This document shows, one piece after another, positions 59,855 through 64,000 of a stretch of DNA of 64,000 nucleotides; position 1 is the stretch's first letter; each line of letters begins with the position of its first letter. A program made the position numbers and the translations under genes. The DNA is from Exiguobacterium sp. s146 (GTDB taxonomy: Bacteria; Bacillota; Bacilli; Exiguobacteriales; Exiguobacteriaceae): the NCBI RefSeq assembly GCF_018618415.1, contig NZ_JACSMA010000006.1, positions 1-64,000 on the forward strand, written 5' to 3'. Under the pieces are notes generated by a model. It was not told the DNA's origin and searched no databases. It saw only the letters and a program-made list of their open reading frames with translations.

Positions 59855-60319
59855 TTAAAAGAAGCCGACTTTCCCACGCTCATACACTTTGTGCGTCACG
59901 TGTTCTGGGTCAATCTTCGCAAGCTTTTGATCAATCCTAGAAGAGACGACCCATCCGATTACATAGAGACCCGCTGCGGCAACACTTAAACCGACCTGCT
60001 CGGGATTTAAGAGCGTTGTCAGCATCAACAGACAATAGAGTGCAATGAGGCCCATCGCCACCCAAAACTCAAGGCGAACTAGTCGCGTGTATTTAGGGGA
60101 CGAGTTGAATCGCAGTAACGTGGTCGTACGTGCCCAAATCTTAACGAGAAAGATGGAAGGAACAAAAAGCACAAACCAAATCAGTTCAGCAAGCTGCCGT
60201 TCCTCGCTCATCAATAAAATGAATCCAATGGCTGTGACCAAGGAAAACAGAAGTGCCGCCTGTCTTGTCGAGCGCTTTCCTGAGCGATAGAGTTGTTCAA
60301 ATCGTTCGCGTTGAATCAT
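59855..60319 (-). CDS. small four-TM membrane protein (EHV family), typical member
   Basis: 154 residues. N-terminal IQRERFEQLYRSGKRSTRQA, loop TLLRFNSSPKYTRLVRLEFW, tail DQKLAKIDPEHVTHKVYERG. TM near 22-36, 42-60, 88-106 and 112-128. AGGAAG before the ATG. It is the intact version of the frameshifted copy at 58289, which shares the same tail. Confidence 0.82.
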   Translation of the reverse strand: MIQRERFEQLYRSGKRSTRQAALLFSLVTAIGFILLMSEERQLAELIWFVLFVPSIFLVKIWARTTTLLRFNSSPKYTRLVRLEFWVAMGLIALYCLLMLTTLLNPEQVGLSVAAAGLYVIGWVVSSRIDQKLAKIDPEHVTHKVYERGKVGFF

Positions 60320-60391
60320 ATTCGGCTTCCTTTCTGACGATTCCTTCGTTTATATTCAAATTGACTGTCATACAAAGAAAAGAGGGTGTTC

Positions 60392-60832
60392 ATGAATTCT
60401 GCACAAACCGAAGTCTTGGTTTACTTCCGACTGTTAGCCGATGATTTCTCAATCGAAGACGTGACAAATCGGCTCGGATTAACCCCTACCGAAACATTTG
60501 AACGAGGCGATAAGAGTACCTACTCGTCTCGTCCTCGTGAATATACATCATGGTCACTCGGTACCGGCTATCAACCTTCACTCGATGTGAACGAGCAACT
60601 GCAACAGATCATTGCTCAACTTCGTGGCAAAGAAACAATTTTAGATAACATTTATAGCACGTACGATGACATGCAAGCGCGATTCATCATCGTAATCGTG
60701 ATGGAAGACGGACAAACACCTTCGCTTGCGTTTGATTTGGAGACCATTCAATTCGCCCATCGGATCCGTGCCGAGTTCGATATCGACTTATATGCGAACC
60801 CGTATGAAGAGGATTCATACTTCAAAGACTGA
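60392..60832 (+). CDS. DUF4279 domain protein
   Basis: 146 residues, soluble. EVLVYFRLLADDFSIEDVTN RLGLTPTETFERGDK and SRPREYTSWSLGTGY resemble the DUF4279 family, small proteins of unknown function that are often found among immunity-type genes. ATG at 60392 follows GAGGG; GTG two codons earlier is possible. No partner nearby. Confidence 0.7.
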   Translation: MNSAQTEVLVYFRLLADDFSIEDVTNRLGLTPTETFERGDKSTYSSRPREYTSWSLGTGYQPSLDVNEQLQQIIAQLRGKETILDNIYSTYDDMQARFIIVIVMEDGQTPSLAFDLETIQFAHRIRAEFDIDLYANPYEEDSYFKD

Positions 60833-60879
60833 ATTTATAAAATGACCATTCATTACTTATACCCGAACCATCTCCGCAT

Positions 60880-61302
60880 TTATTCGACCGCCTTAAACGG
60901 AACCGGTGACGACAGGTTGATAAGCGACGATGGCTGGCCGTATGCCATCGATTCATCGATGAACGTCTCGAGCGTGCGCACGTTCTCCGTCACCACTTTG
61001 ACCAAGTAGCTGTACTGTCCGGCGAGACGATGGCATTCCATCACGCTCGGTTGTTGCCGGCAAAACTCGCGGAACGCTTCACACCGTGTCGTGTCGTACA
61101 AGATGAAAGCCGTCACATGCTTCCCTAACTTTTCAGGATTGACCACGGCACGATACCCGGTGATGACTTCGCGTTCTTCGAGCCGCTTCAACCGTTCATT
61201 CGCAGCAGGTGTTGATAAGCCAATTCGCTTCCCGAGCTCCGTGACAGAAATTCGCGCGTTCTCTTGCATCAAGCTGACGATATGTCGATCAATTTCATCC
61301 AT
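60880..61302 (-). CDS. Lrp/AsnC-family transcriptional regulator
   Basis: 140 residues. HTH MDEIDRHIVSLMQENARISV TELGKRIGLSTPAANERLKR; C-terminal RAM effector domain (VTAFILYDTTRCEAFREFCR, SYLVKVVTENVRTLETFID). Divergent from the isochorismatase-family hydrolase, its likely target. The ATG at 61302 has GGGG 6 nt upstream and is the family start. Confidence 0.88.
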   Translation of the reverse strand: MDEIDRHIVSLMQENARISVTELGKRIGLSTPAANERLKRLEEREVITGYRAVVNPEKLGKHVTAFILYDTTRCEAFREFCRQQPSVMECHRLAGQYSYLVKVVTENVRTLETFIDESMAYGQPSSLINLSSPVPFKAVE

Positions 61303-61448
61303 TTCTGTCCCCACTTTCAAATCGTAAGTTGTGCGTCCAATCTTCCGTTCATTTTAAGGAATCACGCATACAACTCCGTTGATCTCTTATGTAATCGAAC
61401 CTGTCTCCCCGCTACACTTAAGGTAACGTTAACAAGGGGGAAACAGAC

Positions 61449-62030
61449 ATGAAGCAAAACACAGTCGTACCATTATTGATTATCGACGTCCAACAAGCGT
61501 TCCACGATCCGAGTTGGGGCAACCGGAACAATCCGATGTTTGAAGCAAACACTGCACGTCTCATCTCGACTTGGGAAGAGGCCAATCAACCAATCATCTA
61601 CGTCCAACACGTCTCACAAGTGTCTGAATCGTTATTTTACTTCCAGAAGGACGGTCATTTGTTCCAAGACTTCATTCGTCCATGCGAACAAGACACCATC
61701 CTCACCAAGCAGGTCAACAGCGCCTTCATCGGTACGAACCTGCAAGAGCTTCTCGAAGCGTATCAAGCGAGATCCATCATCGTCACAGGATTAATCACGA
61801 ACCACTGTGTCGAGACGACCGCCCGCATGGCCGGCAATCTCGGGTTCGGACCGATTGTTGTATCCGATGCGACGGCGACGTTCGACCGTCGTTCATTGAG
61901 CGGTTCATTGATTCCAGCAGATGTCATTCATGACGTCTCCCTCGCCAACTTGAACGAAGAGTTCGCGGACATCCAAACGACGGATGAGGTCATCGCGATG
62001 ATTCAGACGAAAGCAGTACAGTCCCAGTAA
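61449..62030 (+). CDS. isochorismatase-family cysteine hydrolase
   Basis: 193 residues. Catalytic triad Asp in PLLIIDVQQAFHD, Lys in TILTKQVNSAFIGT and Cys in GLITNHCVETTARMAGNLGF. The family hydrolyses amide or vinyl-ether bonds (nicotinamide, N-carbamoyl compounds, isochorismate); the substrate is not predictable. GGGGG before ATG. Next to a divergent Lrp/AsnC regulator, consistent with amino-acid-linked control. Confidence 0.9.
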   Translation: MKQNTVVPLLIIDVQQAFHDPSWGNRNNPMFEANTARLISTWEEANQPIIYVQHVSQVSESLFYFQKDGHLFQDFIRPCEQDTILTKQVNSAFIGTNLQELLEAYQARSIIVTGLITNHCVETTARMAGNLGFGPIVVSDATATFDRRSLSGSLIPADVIHDVSLANLNEEFADIQTTDEVIAMIQTKAVQSQ

Positions 62031-62050
62031 CGGGCTGTCCTGCTTTTTTT
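62010..62050 (+). terminator. terminator of the hydrolase gene
   Basis: AAGCAG-T-ACAG-T-CCC / GGG-CTGT-CCTGCTT followed by TTTTTT; stop codon in the loop. Confidence 0.75.
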
Positions 62051-62084
62051 CTTAATGTTAATACCGTACCTAGTTCCTGTAACA

Positions 62085-62510
62085 TCATTCAGCAACTTCT
62101 TCTTTATAGCCACTAATTAAAAATGGAATCTTTAAGTTCGCAAGTTTCATCAAGAAATCAGGTTCAAACTCTAGTTTCACATCAAGATGATAGACGACAC
62201 CTAAATCTATATAGATATCATCGGCTCCACAAGAGCGAAGCGTATCGATATGTTCCGTAAGGGTGTCCACCATCCAAAAGAGTCCGATATACGGATTTTC
62301 CATCTGTTGAAATTCCAGTGGTGGTTCAAATGACGCATCGCCGTACGTAGCAATCCGTTTTCCTATGCGCTCCATCTCTCCGACTTCGGTCTGGGTATAA
62401 AATTGAATGCCTGTTTTCTCCGATGCGACGCGAGGTGAGAAATTCTTTCCGGTTAAATGGCAAGGAATCATAAATTGATCTGGAGGATACCTTACGAGCG
62501 TTTCACTCAT
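62085..62510 (-). CDS. unknown protein in the helicase-MazG operon
   Basis: 141 residues, soluble, not recognised. RYPPDQFMIPCHLTGKNFSP, IGLFWMVDTLTEHIDTLRSC and DDIYIDLGVVYHLDVKLEFE suggest an alpha/beta fold. Overlaps the MazG-like gene by 4 nt (ATGA), so its role is presumably connected with the operon. Confidence 0.6.
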   Translation of the reverse strand: MSETLVRYPPDQFMIPCHLTGKNFSPRVASEKTGIQFYTQTEVGEMERIGKRIATYGDASFEPPLEFQQMENPYIGLFWMVDTLTEHIDTLRSCGADDIYIDLGVVYHLDVKLEFEPDFLMKLANLKIPFLISGYKEEVAE

Positions 62511-62815
62511 GATTGTGGACCCGGATATTTGACCGCATTTTTCTCGAGCTTCTCTTCAATTGCCTGCGACACATCAATCCCTGCCGCATGAGCAAACGTC
62601 AGCGCGTAGATGAGGACATCCGCGAGCTCTTCTTTCATCTCGACGTGTTTCGTCTCGAGCGCTTCTTCGCTCGACACCCATTGGAACAACTCCAACAGTT
62701 CGCTCGCCTCGAGCGATAACGATAATGCCAAGTCTTTCGGGTTATGGTGGAACGCCCAATCGCGCTCGTCTCGGAATTCAATTACTTTGTCCATCAGTCG
62801 TTGTATTTCGTTCAT
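62507..62815 (-). CDS. MazG-like nucleotide pyrophosphohydrolase
   Basis: 102 residues. All-alpha NTP-PPase signature: SLSLEASELLELFQWVSSEE and MKEELADVLIYALTFAHAAG (EExxE...ExxD metal ligands). RS21-C6/dCTPase-like small MazG enzymes hydrolyse (d)NTPs to monophosphates. Overlaps both operon neighbours by 4 nt. Confidence 0.88.
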   Translation of the reverse strand: MNEIQRLMDKVIEFRDERDWAFHHNPKDLALSLSLEASELLELFQWVSSEEALETKHVEMKEELADVLIYALTFAHAAGIDVSQAIEEKLEKNAVKYPGPQS

Positions 62816-64000
62816 ATCTGTACCTTCTCTCTTTGAATGAGTAACAGCTTATCTCGCAACGCTTGATTGCTCGCATATAAGTAAAGTCCTCGGACGCCTC
62901 GCTTCATCAACACATTAATCGAGTTCAAGACAATCTGTTCTTTCGCCAACTCGACATCTTTGAAACCGTCAATCCCAGCATAGGCACCCGTGTCTTTATA
63001 AAGATTCGTGTCGATTGCCAAGCAATCCTTCGTCTCATCGTAGGTGACAGAAGGACCTAACACGACGCCGACGTAGTTCAAATCAAAGCCTTGAATCGTA
63101 TAAATCGACCCGGCCTCAGCAATCGTCTCTGACTTCTCGGCCCACGTCGTTTTTCCACCGGTCGTATTCCATGGCATCTTATACTCCCCGTTCGACTCAC
63201 AGACGTAATACGTTTCCCCGTCCTTTTTATGAAGATAATCGAACGTCGACACAACTCGGCTGAGTCCATGTTTCTGATCTTGTTCGATAATCATTTGATG
63301 CATCGCTTCCAACGTTTCAAAAATGCGTAGGTCATAATCTCGAGATTCCGGAAAAGCCTGTATACGCTTAGCTTTGAAGGCGTTGATCCAATCGATGACA
63401 TCCTCATCTGCCTGCATACGAAACTGATTCGTCAGTTTATATGTTTTCAAACACTTCGCTTTTTGTTTATATCTCTTTAATACACTTTGGTCCCACCGGC
63501 TCTTCAGCTTCAACACTTGGTCTTGGTCGAAGATGACAATGACAACTTTGGCGATCTTCATCAATTCTTCGAGATGATTTTCTGCCCGAAAGTTGTTGTA
63601 TGCATCTGACTTCGTCAATAGAAGGTGCGCCTCGTCGACCAAGATGATATCGACCTTCTTATCTTTTAACTTGTTAAGGAGCGGCGTCGGTTTGACGAAA
63701 TTGACAGCCTTCAAGTGTTTGACTTGTTTGGCAATCCCTTTATACGTCTTTAGCATCTCCTCATGATTGACGACCAGATAGTTCTCCGTTTGATACAGCT
63801 TCGAACCCGCTTCATTCGTTCGCGCCTGAATCGTATTGAAGATGGAGCTCAGTACAACACTCTTGCCGACACCGGCCTCGCCTTCGATGACATATAAGTT
63901 TCCATATGTATCATCGGGCTTCGACTCCGTAATCCGTGTCTCACAGAACTCGAGCACACTCTCTTTTAAGTCCATTTGCTCCACAGATAGTTCTTTGAAA
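62812..64000 (-). CDS. DUF2075 helicase-like ATPase, 5' end outside window
   Basis: At least 396 codons, open to the window edge with no convincing start (a GTG at 63984 lacks an RBS and the frame FKELSVEQMDLKES continues). Walker A VIEGEAGVGKSVVLSS, Walker B VDIILVDEAHLLLTKSDAY, motif III-like VIVIFDQDQVL, TNQFRM and the final IYTIQGFDLNYVGVVLGPSV typical of DUF2075/superfamily 1 helicase-like proteins. Such ATPases appear in phage-defence settings. Operon with MazG and an unknown protein. Confidence 0.82.
   Translation of the reverse strand, partial: FKELSVEQMDLKESVLEFCETRITESKPDDTYGNLYVIEGEAGVGKSVVLSSIFNTIQARTNEAGSKLYQTENYLVVNHEEMLKTYKGIAKQVKHLKAVNFVKPTPLLNKLKDKKVDIILVDEAHLLLTKSDAYNNFRAENHLEELMKIAKVVIVIFDQDQVLKLKSRWDQSVLKRYKQKAKCLKTYKLTNQFRMQADEDVIDWINAFKAKRIQAFPESRDYDLRIFETLEAMHQMIIEQDQKHGLSRVVSTFDYLHKKDGETYYVCESNGEYKMPWNTTGGKTTWAEKSETIAEAGSIYTIQGFDLNYVGVVLGPSVTYDETKDCLAIDTNLYKDTGAYAGIDGFKDVELAKEQIVLNSINVLMKRGVRGLYLYASNQALRDKLLLIQREKVQI

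Overview
This is a 64 kb chromosomal segment of a low-to-mid GC Firmicute of the Bacillales. The evidence is guanine riboswitches, a glmS ribozyme, CcpA cre sites, an AGGAGG-dominated RBS repertoire with frequent TTG/GTG starts, and MtlR/MtlA/MtlF/MtlD organisation. The carotenoid desaturase/oxygenase, overall base composition and gene style suggest Exiguobacterium; that genus call is from recall and is not proven by the sequence. No tRNA, complete rRNA gene, CRISPR array, prophage or insertion sequence was recognised. The left edge shows the promoter and leader of a leftward rRNA operon.

Layout. 0-9.6 kb: VanW-like protein; guanine/hypoxanthine permease and guaA, each behind its own guanine riboswitch; a MoxR-DUF58-transglutaminase operon; a flavin reductase. 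9.8-12.2 kb: orphan PAS/GAF histidine kinase and a small unknown protein. 12.2-14.8 kb: an AT-rich quorum-sensing island with a divergent HTH-TPR (RRNPP-type) regulator, an acyltransferase-like protein and a secreted precursor carrying four exact copies of GEELPRLG. 14.9-20.2 kb: SH3b amidase, GNAT, CPBP protease, MHYT-GGDEF-EAL protein. 20.3-27.9 kb: the mannitol PTS locus (mtlA-mtlF-mtlD, separate EIIB-mtlR, with a MtlR palindrome and a cre site at the promoter) and glmS with its ribozyme.

28-42 kb is accessory and partly decaying. It holds an EEP nuclease/kinase pair, a five-gene operon of small paralogous membrane proteins, a GntR regulator beside a broken cellobiose-type PTS gene, a LacI regulator with perfect operators beside a broken sugar-binding lipoprotein, a TetR/MFS drug-efflux pair and an interrupted pRiA4b ORF-3-like gene. 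42-46 kb: ABC-2 exporter and carotenoid gene. 46-60 kb: further copies of the small four-TM membrane family, three DUF606 transporters with a Crp/Fnr regulator, an MFS/MarR pair, an amine oxidase, and a tandemly duplicated block of tiny membrane proteins. 60-64 kb: DUF4279, Lrp/AsnC, isochorismatase-family hydrolase, and a MazG/DUF2075 helicase operon running off the window.

The two most notable systems are the four-copy pheromone locus (12.2-14.8 kb) and a lineage-type expansion of at least 16 small membrane proteins built on one plan: two TM, a loop often reading LLxFNxxxxYxRLxR, two TM, and a C-terminal tail often reading DPEHVTxxEL. Both look under-described. Several genes carry a single in-frame stop or frameshift, so this region is either undergoing real gene decay or contains assembly errors; resequencing would tell.
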